Shown here: in pieces, positions 8,500-17,400 of the stretch
Position numbering within the stretch: the stretch's first letter is position 1
Layout: every line of letters starts with the position of its first letter
Origin: Flavobacteriaceae bacterium
GTDB lineage: Bacteria; Bacteroidota; Bacteroidia; Flavobacteriales; Flavobacteriaceae
NCBI GenBank assembly: GCA_013214065.1
Contig: JABSPK010000003.1
Location: forward strand, 310,001-374,000
Length of the DNA stretch: 64,000 bases
Reading direction: 5' to 3'
Made by a program: the position numbers and the translations under genes
Notes under the pieces: model-generated
What the model was told of the DNA's origin: nothing
Database searches by the model: none
What the model saw: the letters and a program-made list of their open reading frames with translations, nothing else

Positions 8500-9555
8500 G
8501 TGAAGGTATCCGATATCGTATTGATTCTTTTGAGCAGTGCCGGGCTCTTGCACGGGCTGCTCTTTGCCTTGTACCTTATGGTCATTAAAAAGAGAAAAAG
8601 CCGGTCCAATTATCTGTTGGGCTGGCTTTTGATCTTTATGGCCTTTCGTATCGGAAAATCGGTACTCTTGAACTTCGGGCAAGACCTCGAACCCGTCTTT
8701 ATCTTCATCGGCTTGGCCCTGCTGTTATTGATCGGACCTTTGTTGCGCTGGTATGTGATCAGCATGACCCGGCCCGATTTTGCCTTGACCCGCTCCGATG
8801 GATTGCAATTAGTTCCTTTCGCCCTGATTTTTGGGGCCAGTTTGTTCGTCTCTCGGGAGTGGTATGAACAAAGCGAATGGGTCATCGTGGTTTTTGCCAG
8901 TGGACTGCTCTTTATCTACCTCCATTTGGCGGTGTATATCGGCTTGGCTTGGGGTAGGTTTCGAAAGGTCAGCCGGGAATATCCGGAATCCAAGCGTAGC
9001 AAATCGCAACAGGCGGTCTTACACTGGTTGCGTTGGTTGCTATGGGGGTTCGTATTGCTTTGGGTGACCTATGTCTTGAACATCTTGGACAATGCCGTGC
9101 CCTATGTGGTCGGTCCGCTATTGTATTCCGTGGTGGTCTATTTCTTGAGTTTCAAAGCCTTTCAAGGGCGGATCACCGATTTGGACGGTGCGGTATTCGA
9201 AACCAGCGGCCAACAGCCCCTATTCGAAACTTTGGAACGCTTGGTGGTCACCGAAGAACGCTATTTGGAACCCGACCTCAGCCTGTCGAAACTGAGCCAA
9301 TTGTTGGGTACCAGTCCGCAACAGCTCTCCAAACTGGTCAACGAACAGGCCCAGCGCAATTTCAACGATTACATCAACTACCACCGCATCCAAGCCGCCA
9401 AAAACCTGTTGACTTCGACCGAAAATGACAAGTATACCATTTCATCCATTGCCTTTGAGGTGGGCTTCAACAGCCTATCGTCGTTCAATAGTGCCTTTAA
9501 AAAATTCGAGGGCCAGACCCCATCGTCCTTTCGGGGGAGGGGTGCGAATTCATAG
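8500..9555 (+). CDS. AraC-family regulator with membrane N-terminus
   Basis: This 351-residue protein has six to seven hydrophobic segments over residues 1-215, then a cytoplasmic AraC helix-turn-helix domain at about 255-350 (LSKLSQLLGTS, DYINYHRIQAAKNLL, IAFEVGFNSLSSFNSAFKKF). Membrane-bound AraC regulators of this layout are common in Flavobacteriia and probably transmit a membrane or envelope signal directly to DNA. The start codon is GTG; no in-frame ATG fits the first helix better. It lies downstream of the DJ-1-like gene and is convergent with the second LytTR pair. Targets are unknown. Confidence 0.88.
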   Translation: MKVSDIVLILLSSAGLLHGLLFALYLMVIKKRKSRSNYLLGWLLIFMAFRIGKSVLLNFGQDLEPVFIFIGLALLLLIGPLLRWYVISMTRPDFALTRSDGLQLVPFALIFGASLFVSREWYEQSEWVIVVFASGLLFIYLHLAVYIGLAWGRFRKVSREYPESKRSKSQQAVLHWLRWLLWGFVLLWVTYVLNILDNAVPYVVGPLLYSVVVYFLSFKAFQGRITDLDGAVFETSGQQPLFETLERLVVTEERYLEPDLSLSKLSQLLGTSPQQLSKLVNEQAQRNFNDYINYHRIQAAKNLLTSTENDKYTISSIAFEVGFNSLSSFNSAFKKFEGQTPSSFRGRGANS

Positions 9556-9613
9556 TAACCCTCCTATTTGTTGTTCCTAACTACTTTTACCTATTACCCT
9601 TTAACTTTTACCT

Positions 9614-10396
9614 TTATCCCAAATCCTCCTGCATCCAACGCTTAAAGGCGCCCGCTTTGACTTTCCCGACCAGGACATCGGTCGGGGGTTTCGGTTCCAG
9701 CAGCAATCGGAGTTTGCGATGGGCAAGGGCCTCTATGGAACCTAGGGCCGATTTGGCAACGATCCATTGGCGGTTGGCCCTGAAAAACGATTGGGGGTCC
9801 AGTTCCCGTTCCAGGCGTTCCATAGTATACGACATCCGATAGGTGTCTCCCGAATGGGTGCGGCAATAGACCATCTGGTTATCGACGTAGCAATAGGCGA
9901 TTTCAGCAACCTGCAAGGGAATCAGCTGGTTCCTGAAATGGACCAGAAAGGAGTTTTTGAACACGGGGCCGGATTCCCGTTTGATTTCCGCAATGGCCTG
10001 CAACAGCCGTTCGTTGCTTTGGGCTAGTTCACGGTCTGAGGCATAGAGGGTACGGTATTTGGCGAGTGCCCGTTCCAACTCCCCACGGTTGATGGGCTTC
10101 AACAAGTAGTCAATGCTGTTGTATTGAAAGGCTTTTAAGGCATAGGCATCAAAGGCCGTGGTAAAGATGATGGGGAACTGCAGCGGTACCCGTTCGAAGA
10201 TCTCAAAGGATTGGCCATCGGCGATCTTGATATCGAAAAACCCGATATCAGGGGGTGGATGTCGCTCCAACCAGCGTACCGCATCACGGATGGTCTCCAA
10301 GACGACCAGAATCTCGACTTGCGGGTCGATTTCGGTCAGCAGATCGCTCAGGTTGCGTGCCACACTGTCTTCATCTTCAATCAGGATCACCTTCAT
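9614..10396 (-). CDS. LytTR-family response regulator (second system)
   Basis: This 260-residue regulator has a receiver domain with probable phospho-acceptor Asp55 in GFFDIKIADG and a C-terminal LytTR domain from about residue 150 (FLVHFRNQLIPL, FFRANRQWIVA). It overlaps the upstream kinase gene by 4 bp. It is a distant paralogue of the regulator at 1371-2054. The 21-bp-period direct repeats at 13024-13058 are the best candidate binding site in the neighbourhood, so the ankyrin-PD40 gene and/or the S41-like gene are plausible targets. Confidence 0.93.
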   Translation of the reverse strand: MKVILIEDEDSVARNLSDLLTEIDPQVEILVVLETIRDAVRWLERHPPPDIGFFDIKIADGQSFEIFERVPLQFPIIFTTAFDAYALKAFQYNSIDYLLKPINRGELERALAKYRTLYASDRELAQSNERLLQAIAEIKRESGPVFKNSFLVHFRNQLIPLQVAEIAYCYVDNQMVYCRTHSGDTYRMSYTMERLERELDPQSFFRANRQWIVAKSALGSIEALAHRKLRLLLEPKPPTDVLVGKVKAGAFKRWMQEDLG

Positions 10397-11442
10397 AGCA
10401 GTACCGGAATTTTGACCGCAAATTGGGTATCCGATTTCTCGATCCGGATGCCTTGGGACGCGATCAGTTGGTAGCGGTTTTCCAAATTGACCAATCCCAC
10501 TCCCAAACTTTGGACCCCAGACTGTTCTTGAAGGTTATTCCGTACCCAAATACCGTCCCCTTCATCAGTAATGGTGATATGCAATGGCCGTTCTTTGGTA
10601 ATCACATTGTGTCGGATCGCGTTTTCAACCAATAGCTGCAACGACATGGGAGGGATGGTACCTTCGAACAGCCGTTCGGATACTTCAATCGCTACCGTTA
10701 GCTTTTTTCCGAAGCGGCGTTGCAACACATCCGCATAGGCGGTAATGAATTCCAATTCCTTGGCCAGCGGCACCACATCGGCCGTGGACGCGGTGATGGA
10801 GTAGCGGTAGGTTTTCGAAATGTCATCGATGAATTCCAAGCTCGAGGCCTTGGTTTCGTTCCGAACCACCATGCTCAGCGTACTCATGGTATTGAAAAAG
10901 AAATGCGGGTTGATCTGATCCTTCAAAGCCGCAAGTTCGGCGGTCGCCTTTTCTTCCTTGAGCTGCTGCAGGTTGCGTTCCATCTTTTGGGCCTTCTCCA
11001 TCCGCAATAACATATAGGGCGCTACAATCGCGATGCAAAGGACCAAGGAATGATTGATGAGATAGTCTTTCAAATAGAACCAATTCAAGGTCAAGTTCGG
11101 ATGCGTTTTGACCCCATATTTGAATATGAGCATGTCCATCCCGATAAAAAGGACCAGCAAGACGACATTGCCCAAAATAGTCAACATCAGCTTGTGCTTG
11201 GTGAACAAGCGGTCTTTCCATGAATAATTGAAAAAAGCGAAGACCACCAAGATCAGCAATTCACTCGCGACCCCGACAAAGCCGATCCGCACCGTAAAAT
11301 AATACTGCTCCACACTCTCGGGCGTGGGGTCGCTTTGGGTGTGCAGCTTATGGAAATGGTTGAACAAGCCGACATTGGCCAAAAGGGTGACCACGATGGC
11401 GGCGCCGATGATGTGCCAGATGTAACTGCGGTTGCGCTTCAC
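10393..11442 (-). CDS. LytS-type sensor histidine kinase (second system)
   Basis: This 349-residue kinase has four predicted membrane helices (about 8-26, 50-72, 84-106, 128-148), a short coiled coil and a His_kinase box QINPHFFFNTM. The HATPase motifs LLVENAIRHN and GVGLVNLENRY follow. It starts with GTG (cac at 11440-11442) and is coupled to the regulator downstream. It sits downstream of the ankyrin-PD40 gene on the same strand with a 33-bp gap, so the three genes may be co-transcribed and the PD40 protein may be the sensing partner (inference). Confidence 0.92.
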   Translation of the reverse strand: MKRNRSYIWHIIGAAIVVTLLANVGLFNHFHKLHTQSDPTPESVEQYYFTVRIGFVGVASELLILVVFAFFNYSWKDRLFTKHKLMLTILGNVVLLVLFIGMDMLIFKYGVKTHPNLTLNWFYLKDYLINHSLVLCIAIVAPYMLLRMEKAQKMERNLQQLKEEKATAELAALKDQINPHFFFNTMSTLSMVVRNETKASSLEFIDDISKTYRYSITASTADVVPLAKELEFITAYADVLQRRFGKKLTVAIEVSERLFEGTIPPMSLQLLVENAIRHNVITKERPLHITITDEGDGIWVRNNLQEQSGVQSLGVGLVNLENRYQLIASQGIRIEKSDTQFAVKIPVLL

Positions 11443-11475
11443 GATTCCAAGGTACGCTAATTCGGGTATTCGTTA

Positions 11476-12939
11476 CTAATCCTTGAGCGAGGCGATCCCC
11501 TTTGTCGATACCCAATAGATGCTGCCTTCCCGATTGAAGAAAAGAAAGCGGCCATCCGGTGACAGTCGGGGAGCGAATTCAATGGTGTTCGTATTGATCA
11601 AAGGGCCCATGTTCTTCGCTTCGGTCCATTCGCCCTGGGCATCCCGAAAACTGATGTAAAGGTCCACGGAGCCATAGCCGTTGGCCCGGTTCGAGCTAAA
11701 GATCAAAAAGCTTTGGTCCGGGGCGATGGTGGGATCATAGTCCCGCGACTCCGAATTCACGGCCGGCCCAAGGTCTTGGGGCGCTTGATACACCCCATCT
11801 TTGGATTCGGTATAGACGATGTTGCTGGTCCGGTTGGGTCCGGTAGAAAAGTACAGCGTACCGTCATTGGATAGGGTAGGGAACCAATCGTGATGCTCCC
11901 CACTATTCACCTGCTCACCCATATACCGTGGGGCGCTCCAGCCCCCTTCCTTGCGTTGCAGCAGCCACATATCGCAGTTCGTTCGGGTCGAATCGGAAGG
12001 CATCAACGGCCTGTCGGTGCAATAATAGAGTGTATTGCCGTCGGCGGAGAGAAACGGATCGATCTCCCGATAGTCCCCATCGATTGCCATGGGCTTCGGG
12101 CTGCTCCATGTGCCGTTTGCATCTTGTTCGGTCACGAAGACCGTCCCCCCGTGGTAGCGCCATGACTCCACCGTATAATAGAGCTCCTTACCGTCAGGGG
12201 AAAAGGTGGGACTGTGCACAAAATTCTCGGTGGCGATGAACCCTTTGGAGAATAGGAGGGGAATGCTGTCGGGCTGTTGTTCGCCCAGATAGTCCCCCTG
12301 CTTGTGGTAGCTGGGCACTTTGGTTTTATCGGCTCCCTGCTTTAACAGGAATTCCGCGATCTCCATATTGTCTTCCCGCAGGGCGAGGGCCAAAGGGGTA
12401 TTGCCGTATTCGTTTCGCGCATCGATGTCGGTAGCTTCGCCGATCAGTTGCTTGACCACCTCCAGGCTGTTGTTGAGTACCGCCTTGTGCAACAGGGGCT
12501 TGCCGAGATCGATATCGGCCCCTGCCTGGATCAAGAGGGTCACCAGTTCCTTTTGATCTGCTTGTACCGCATTGAACAAGGGCGTCAACGAATCGGTATT
12601 CATGGTGTTGACGTCCACCTTGCGTTCCAACAAAGCTTGGGTCATGGGCAGGTTGCGGCGCAATACGGCATACATCAAGGGAGAATCGCCGTATTTGTTC
12701 GTGGCTTGCAGGTCGATGCCCCGTTCGATCAATTCGTGGAACACCGCTTCTTGACTGCAATAGGCTGCGAAATGCAAGAGGTTAGACTCGTTCTTACTGC
12801 GTACGTTGATGTCGGTCGTTTGTAGGAGGGAATCCAACTGCGCCCGATTTCCGTCGCAGGCGTGTCGGAAAATCGTTTTCGACTGGGCATTCAGTACTAG
12901 GGTGCTGCCAAGGGCAATCAGCAAAATGAAGAATCGCAT
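11476..12939 (-). CDS. Secreted ankyrin-repeat plus PD40 beta-propeller protein
   Basis: This 487-residue protein has a signal peptide (MRFFILLIALG, cleavage near LNAQS), five to six ankyrin repeats at about 25-200 (for example NLLHFAAYC, TPLFNAVQADQ, TPLALALREDN) and PD40/WD40-like blades from about 225 to the end (SPDGKELYYT, SADGNTLYYC, SPDGRFLFF). I chose the ATG at 12939 over an upstream extension to 13077 because only the former gives a signal peptide. Its last blades resemble the partial protein at 1-711. Ankyrin repeats suggest protein binding and the propeller suggests ligand binding at the cell surface. The partner is unknown. Confidence 0.85.
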   Translation of the reverse strand: MRFFILLIALGSTLVLNAQSKTIFRHACDGNRAQLDSLLQTTDINVRSKNESNLLHFAAYCSQEAVFHELIERGIDLQATNKYGDSPLMYAVLRRNLPMTQALLERKVDVNTMNTDSLTPLFNAVQADQKELVTLLIQAGADIDLGKPLLHKAVLNNSLEVVKQLIGEATDIDARNEYGNTPLALALREDNMEIAEFLLKQGADKTKVPSYHKQGDYLGEQQPDSIPLLFSKGFIATENFVHSPTFSPDGKELYYTVESWRYHGGTVFVTEQDANGTWSSPKPMAIDGDYREIDPFLSADGNTLYYCTDRPLMPSDSTRTNCDMWLLQRKEGGWSAPRYMGEQVNSGEHHDWFPTLSNDGTLYFSTGPNRTSNIVYTESKDGVYQAPQDLGPAVNSESRDYDPTIAPDQSFLIFSSNRANGYGSVDLYISFRDAQGEWTEAKNMGPLINTNTIEFAPRLSPDGRFLFFNREGSIYWVSTKGIASLKD

Positions 12940-13023
12940 AGGATAAGGTTTAAGGTCGCGATTGGCGACCGGGTTGCTAGGGTGAAAGTAGGGGGTAGGG
13001 CGGTCCCTTTTTTGGAAAATCCA

Positions 13024-13058
13024 TCCGAAGCGGACAAGATCTCGTCCGAAATGGACAA
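13024..13058. promoter_or_regulatory. Candidate second LytTR operator (14-bp direct repeats, 21-bp period)
   Basis: TCCGAAGCGGACAA (13024-13037) and TCCGAAATGGACAA (13045-13058) match at 12 of 14 positions and start exactly 21 bp apart, two helical turns. They lie in the divergent region between the ankyrin-PD40 gene (start 12939) and the S41-like gene (start 13170). Geometry fits a LytTR operator. The sequence differs from the repeats at 2887-2916, as expected if each regulator has its own site. Confidence 0.55.
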
Positions 13059-13169
13059 AACCGCGATACTTCAACAATCAAAAACGATGGTTCAAAGAAA
13101 AGTGGCTTGAAAAGCGTAACAAAAGGCGCTACTTGCCTTCCAATAACAAATCATAAATCAATCAACGTC

Positions 13170-14771
13170 ATGAAAAAACGAATTGTAACCACCATGCTCC
13201 TTTGCTTACTAAGTCTAAGCGCGGTAATTGCCCAACAAACCCCAACTGCCGCACAATGGCAGGCAGATCTGGATTACCTGCAGCAGCGAGTCCATACCGA
13301 CTTCCCCTTTTTATTCAAAAAGATTGCCCAATCCGATTGGGATGCCCAAGTGGCCGAGCTTCGGGCGGCCATCCCAAACTTGGAAGCCCATGAAGTCAAG
13401 GTCGGTCTTACCCGAATGGTTTCCGCCTTTGGCTACGGGCATACCCAAATCCCGTTCAGTACGCTGGCCCGAGAGGCCGTACTCCCCGTCAACCTCTATC
13501 ATTTTAAGGACGGCATCTATGTCGAAGGCGTCCATAAAAGCCATAACGAAGCGCTTGGTGCCAAAGTGGTGGCTGTCAATGGGGTGCCGGTAGCCGAGGC
13601 CCTGACCAAGATCCGCCCCGTGGTACCGGCAGAGAACGACCAGTATTTCAAGGGCTATGGCTTGCGCTTTTTGACCGTACCCAGCGTGTTGCACGCCCAA
13701 GGTATTACCGAAAGTTTTCAAAAGGAAATCCCCTTGACTTTGGAAAAAGACGGCAAGACCTTTACGCATCGCTTTGCGGCCATTCCCTTAGCGGGGATGT
13801 CACGTGACTACCTCTTCACCATCCCAAATTCGGACTGGTTGAGTGCGCGGGAAGCAGGGGAGACCCCGGCCTATTTGAAGTATTTGAACGAGAAGTTCTT
13901 CTATTTTGAACTGCTGGAAGGCAGCAAAACCCTTTATGTACGCCAGAGTTCCGTCTTTGACCATCCGGAAGAGACTTTGCGCGATTTCTATGCCCGTTTG
14001 TTCGAATTCATCGACACTAATGCGGTTGAAAAATTGATCTACGACGTCCGTTTGAACGGCGGGGGCAATAACTACAACAACATCCACTTCATCAAGGGCA
14101 TCATGGCCCGACCGGAGTTGAACCAAAAAGGCAAGTTCTATTACATCATCGGCCGTAATACGTTTTCGGCTTGCCAGAACCTGACCAACGATGTGGAAAC
14201 CTATACCGAGGCCATCATGGTGGGGGAACCCAGTTCGGAGAACAAGAACTTTTACGGCGACACCCAAACCGTAGAGTTGCCGAACTCCGGCATCAAAGCC
14301 TACCTCTCTTTCGCCTGGTGGCAAGACAAACCGCAATGGGAGAATGCCGATGCCACCACGCCCAATTTCTATGCGGAACCGACTTTTGCCGAGTATCGCA
14401 GCAACCAAGACCCCGTGCTGGCCTTGATCGACGGTATGGATGCCGAGAACACGATCATCGACCCCATGGCCTATTTCCAACAATTGTTCGTCGAAGGGAA
14501 GTTGGAACAATTGAAGGCCGAGGCCCAACAGATAATAGGGGACCCGAAGTACCAGCACATCGATTTCGAAAAAGAATTCGGTCAGGTCGGCCAGATGTTG
14601 TTGGACCAGCAGCAGTACCAACCTGCGGCCTTTGTCTTCGGTACCTTTGTGGAGAACTTCCCCAACAACGCCGGTTTCTGGGAAGGACTCGGTACCGCCT
14701 TACAGGGCATGGGCCAAAACGAACAGGCCCAAGGCGCCTTTGCCCAGGCCAAAGCCTTAAAAGGACAATAA
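13170..14771 (+). CDS. Secreted S41-like peptidase-family protein with TPR tail
   Basis: This 533-residue protein has a signal peptide (residues 1-20, ending AVIAQ). It then has a tail-specific protease (S41)-like region with VRLNGGGNNYN and GRNTFSACQNL, the latter at the position of the catalytic Ser in the family. The C-terminus (about 440-533) is TPR-like (QPAAFVFGTFVENFPNNAGFWEGLG). The expected PDZ domain is not obvious, so activity is uncertain. ATG 13170 was chosen over 13107 because it gives a clean signal peptide. It is divergent from the ankyrin-PD40 gene across the repeat operator and ends at a good terminator. Confidence 0.8.
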   Translation: MKKRIVTTMLLCLLSLSAVIAQQTPTAAQWQADLDYLQQRVHTDFPFLFKKIAQSDWDAQVAELRAAIPNLEAHEVKVGLTRMVSAFGYGHTQIPFSTLAREAVLPVNLYHFKDGIYVEGVHKSHNEALGAKVVAVNGVPVAEALTKIRPVVPAENDQYFKGYGLRFLTVPSVLHAQGITESFQKEIPLTLEKDGKTFTHRFAAIPLAGMSRDYLFTIPNSDWLSAREAGETPAYLKYLNEKFFYFELLEGSKTLYVRQSSVFDHPEETLRDFYARLFEFIDTNAVEKLIYDVRLNGGGNNYNNIHFIKGIMARPELNQKGKFYYIIGRNTFSACQNLTNDVETYTEAIMVGEPSSENKNFYGDTQTVELPNSGIKAYLSFAWWQDKPQWENADATTPNFYAEPTFAEYRSNQDPVLALIDGMDAENTIIDPMAYFQQLFVEGKLEQLKAEAQQIIGDPKYQHIDFEKEFGQVGQMLLDQQQYQPAAFVFGTFVENFPNNAGFWEGLGTALQGMGQNEQAQGAFAQAKALKGQ

Positions 14772-14793
14772 ACTACATCAAAAAACGAATCGG

Positions 14794-14825
14794 AAAGGGA
14801 ATGGCGAAAGCGGTTCCCTTTTTTT
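14794..14825 (+). terminator. Rho-independent terminator of the S41-like gene
   Basis: AAAGGGAATGGC (14794-14805) pairs with GCGGTTCCCTTT at 10 of 12 positions around a GAAA tetraloop and runs into an uninterrupted T tract, 23 bp after the stop codon. Confidence 0.75.
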
Positions 14826-14829
14826 GTAG

Positions 14830-14995
14830 AAGGCAGTAGGGGTAAAGGGTAAGGCATATCGAAGCACGAACCACTCCAATCCCTTTATCCTTTAGCCCTT
14901 TTCCCTTTTCCCTTTACCCATTTCCCTTCACCCATCCGGTTCCTGAGCGGAGTCGAAGGAACATTCAATCGGGAAAAGGCAGTAGGGAGAAAGCT
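14830..14995 (+). repeat. Dispersed intergenic repeat, copy A (core 14942-14962)
   Basis: A pyrimidine-rich arm (CCCTTTATCC to TTCACCCA, 14880-14935) leads to the core CTGAGCGGAGTCGAAGG. A purine-rich arm follows (GGGAAAAGGCAGTAGGG). The two arms can pair, so the unit resembles a large hairpin. The same core recurs at 17929, 18621 and 18746, always in the same orientation. I recall this core as recurrent between genes in Bacteroidota genomes, but have not checked. Confidence 0.6.
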
Positions 14996-15006
14996 AAAAA
15001 AGCAAC

Positions 15007-15591
15007 CTACCTTCCATTTCTTGTCAAGCTCCTACTTAACCACTCCGGGCTAACGCCCATAAAACTTGCGATGTACTTCCAAGGAACTTCAAGAATCACT
15101 TCAGGGTATTTTTTCTGAAGAAATTCGAGTTTGGCGTTGACCCCTGAAACGGTTTTTATCAAAAGGAGTTCTTTATCTTCCAACACGATTTCCAACAGGC
15201 GTTTGCGCAGATAAAAACCCAGTCCATCTTGCTCAAGGTAGTGATTCAAGAATAGGTGTTTAGGGATCAACACGCCTTTCACTTCCGTAAGACCAAAAAT
15301 CCGATCATGATGCAAAACACCGCTAAGAATACTGGAAACATTGGTGCAAAGCCCCCCTTCTTTGAAGAATCGAATGATATACGACTTATCTTCCGCGACA
15401 TACTCGGCAGCGGTAATTCCTTTTTCAATCCATAAGACATGTTTGCAAAGTTCAGTGGACGGAAAAATAGTAGCCCCCCTTTTAAATGAAACCGGGGTTA
15501 GTTCGCTTTTGAACCCAGCCCAATCCGAACTACCTAGTTGCGAATCGTACCGCATAATCTCTTGCTTAAAAAGATGCAACTTATTGTCCAT
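15007..15591 (-). CDS. Crp/Fnr-family transcriptional regulator
   Basis: This 194-residue protein has a cyclic-nucleotide-binding-like beta-barrel at about 30-120 (FKRGATIF, IEKGITAAEY, DKSYIIRFFKEG) and a C-terminal winged helix-turn-helix at about 160-190 (PWKYIASFMGVSPEWLSRSL). There is no cluster of cysteines for an Fe-S centre. Such Flavobacterial Crp-like proteins usually act as stress or metabolite regulators without proven cAMP binding. It is divergent from the two DAPG-hydrolase-like genes across an AT-rich 121-bp region, so it probably controls them (inference). Confidence 0.88.
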   Translation of the reverse strand: MDNKLHLFKQEIMRYDSQLGSSDWAGFKSELTPVSFKRGATIFPSTELCKHVLWIEKGITAAEYVAEDKSYIIRFFKEGGLCTNVSSILSGVLHHDRIFGLTEVKGVLIPKHLFLNHYLEQDGLGFYLRKRLLEIVLEDKELLLIKTVSGVNAKLEFLQKKYPEVILEVPWKYIASFMGVSPEWLSRSLTRNGR

Positions 15592-15712
15592 TTAAAATAA
15601 TTGCGATTTCTTATAACTATAATATATCAAAAAAAGACAATAAATAGTTGGCCCATCTTTAACTAAGTCAAGAATTCTACTGCAACGAACGCCTAACTTG
15701 CCGAAAAAACCA

Positions 15713-16516
15713 ATGAAACACGGACGCTTGACAATTCAACGCATAAAAAATCAGCTGGCATGGGGAGCGAATTCCCCTTATAAGCAATTAGATGATGCCA
15801 AAGCGACCTTCACTTACCATGAAGACGGTAGGTATGAAGCCTATATTGAGCATCCACAAATGCACGGTGTCACTCCCGAAATGCTAATATGGTTCTTCAA
15901 ACACCTGGACTGCTACACCAAGTTCAACCCTTACCTAGATAATTTCGATGGGCCTGAAATATCGGTTTACAAGCTTTGGCACCTTCGAGATCATGTGGGT
16001 ATTACCCCACAAAAAAAAGGCGAGGCGACCGAAGACGCTGCCTGTGCTATAGCTTATGGGTCTACTTTCGAAATCGAAGAGGTGCTGTTACAAAAACATC
16101 ATATCAAAGCCTCTTCGCTGGTTTACGACCTGTATTATGAATACGACGACGGTAGGATCATAGGGAAAGGGACCAAAGACAATGGAACCAACGGTTTCGA
16201 AAAAAACATGGGAAATTTCGGATTCTGGTTACTCGGGCCGGCCAACATCAAAATCGGCTATTTGAATCACTACTTCCAACTCGTAGACCCAGTGAACAGG
16301 CTTATGGATTTCCAAACTAGGTTCGTCGCCGGAAGCAAAGGTTTCGGAGCGGCCAATAAGCTCATTGAGCACTCCTTAAGCGATCAATTAATGAAAGATT
16401 GGATCCTTCATAATATTGAGGAGTCGGGAGAATCCGAGAACATTATTCCAGCGTTGTACGCCAATAAGGAAATGGTAGTGCGAAAATCGGAACTGATGAA
16501 ACGAGAGGTGCATTGA
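15713..16516 (+). CDS. DAPG hydrolase (PhlG)-family protein, copy 1
   Basis: This 267-residue protein resembles the PhlG family of zinc-dependent C-C hydrolases that remove an acetyl group from 2,4-diacetylphloroglucinol. Visible family features are HGVTPEMLIWFF (51-62), YKLWHLRDH (86-94, with two candidate zinc-binding histidines), a Glu-rich EIEE (120-123) and HNIEE near 226-230, matching the C-terminal H-x3-E ligand pair. I chose ATG 15713 over a TTG five codons upstream because an A-rich leader precedes it. It forms a pair with the next gene (23-bp gap). The substrate may be another acyl-phenol or beta-diketone. Confidence 0.75.
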   Translation: MKHGRLTIQRIKNQLAWGANSPYKQLDDAKATFTYHEDGRYEAYIEHPQMHGVTPEMLIWFFKHLDCYTKFNPYLDNFDGPEISVYKLWHLRDHVGITPQKKGEATEDAACAIAYGSTFEIEEVLLQKHHIKASSLVYDLYYEYDDGRIIGKGTKDNGTNGFEKNMGNFGFWLLGPANIKIGYLNHYFQLVDPVNRLMDFQTRFVAGSKGFGAANKLIEHSLSDQLMKDWILHNIEESGESENIIPALYANKEMVVRKSELMKREVH

Positions 16517-16539
16517 CCGCTGCCTAGAAAAACCAAATT

Positions 16540-17400
16540 ATGACTGCAAAATCAGAACTCATTGTCCCAAAAGCTCGAGACTTCGGCTGGAAGTTAAAAT
16601 CGACGGACTCCACATTTTTTGAAGTAGTACGGAACACAAACGATCAAATTTGCGTAGTCCTACAGCATTCGCTCTTAAGGGGGGTGACCACCGAGATGAT
16701 CTATTGGTGGTTTTGCCATTTTCCGAATTTGAAGGTGAAACTGATCGATATTCCTGGTTATGAGGCACAAATCGTTCCTGCCTATTTGCTATGGCATCCT
16801 ACGGATCATATCAATGCGAGCTTGAAAGGAAAGCTAGGTGTCGGAGACACTTCGAAAGTGGGGGCGAAAATCCATATCCAAGAAGTAATGCAATTCGAAA
16901 AACACGGATTGCAGTATCCGGTCGATCAAGAACTGACCATTTTCTATCATGCGAAGGACGGGTGGTGTATGGGAAAAAGTATCCCGTTGATCGGAAAGCT
17001 AATGGTATTAAGGATCCGATTTAAGGATTGCTACAAGGATGGAAAAATCATTGGAGTCAAATACCATTACGAAGTGGTCGCGGGATCGCACTTAAAGAAT
17101 TTCATTGCCAAAAGGATCACCAAGAAAATCGTAGGGAATTTCGGGGATGAGTTCTGGGAAGCCTGGACGACCCACAATGCCATTGAGGTCGGTGTTTTCG
17201 AGAACTTCCTACCCGCACTTTTCGAACAGCGGTTCGACCTGAACAACCTGACCTATTCAAAAGCCATGAACTCGGTGCCCCAGGGTTCCGAAAACCCTAA
17301 AGGGTTTGATAAAGCCTTCTTCGACCAGCGGGTTGAAGGATATCGGAAAAGCACGAATGCCTTTGATTACCAAAGCAATACGGAAAATTTGATTTGGTAG
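16540..17400 (+). CDS. DAPG hydrolase (PhlG)-family protein, copy 2
   Basis: This 286-residue protein is a divergent paralogue of the preceding gene with the same landmarks: RGVTTEMIYWWF (48-59), AYLLWHPTDH (81-90), acidic residues around 115-120 and HNAIE near 212 (H-x3-E). It lacks a signal peptide and is presumably cytoplasmic. Tandem divergence suggests two related substrates or a heteromer. Base composition of both genes is a little more AT-rich than that of the neighbouring operons. The physiological substrate cannot be inferred, although a type III PKS, the enzyme class that makes phloroglucinols, is encoded 13 kb downstream. Confidence 0.75.
   Translation: MTAKSELIVPKARDFGWKLKSTDSTFFEVVRNTNDQICVVLQHSLLRGVTTEMIYWWFCHFPNLKVKLIDIPGYEAQIVPAYLLWHPTDHINASLKGKLGVGDTSKVGAKIHIQEVMQFEKHGLQYPVDQELTIFYHAKDGWCMGKSIPLIGKLMVLRIRFKDCYKDGKIIGVKYHYEVVAGSHLKNFIAKRITKKIVGNFGDEFWEAWTTHNAIEVGVFENFLPALFEQRFDLNNLTYSKAMNSVPQGSENPKGFDKAFFDQRVEGYRKSTNAFDYQSNTENLIW

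Noticed and set aside
13800-14621. 273-codon minus-strand open frame
   Set aside because: It lies entirely opposite the S41-like gene, which has a signal peptide and family motifs; the reverse frame has no domain pattern.
15698-15712. TTG start for the first PhlG-like gene
   Set aside because: The ATG five codons later has the A-rich leader seen before other starts and keeps the conserved fold.
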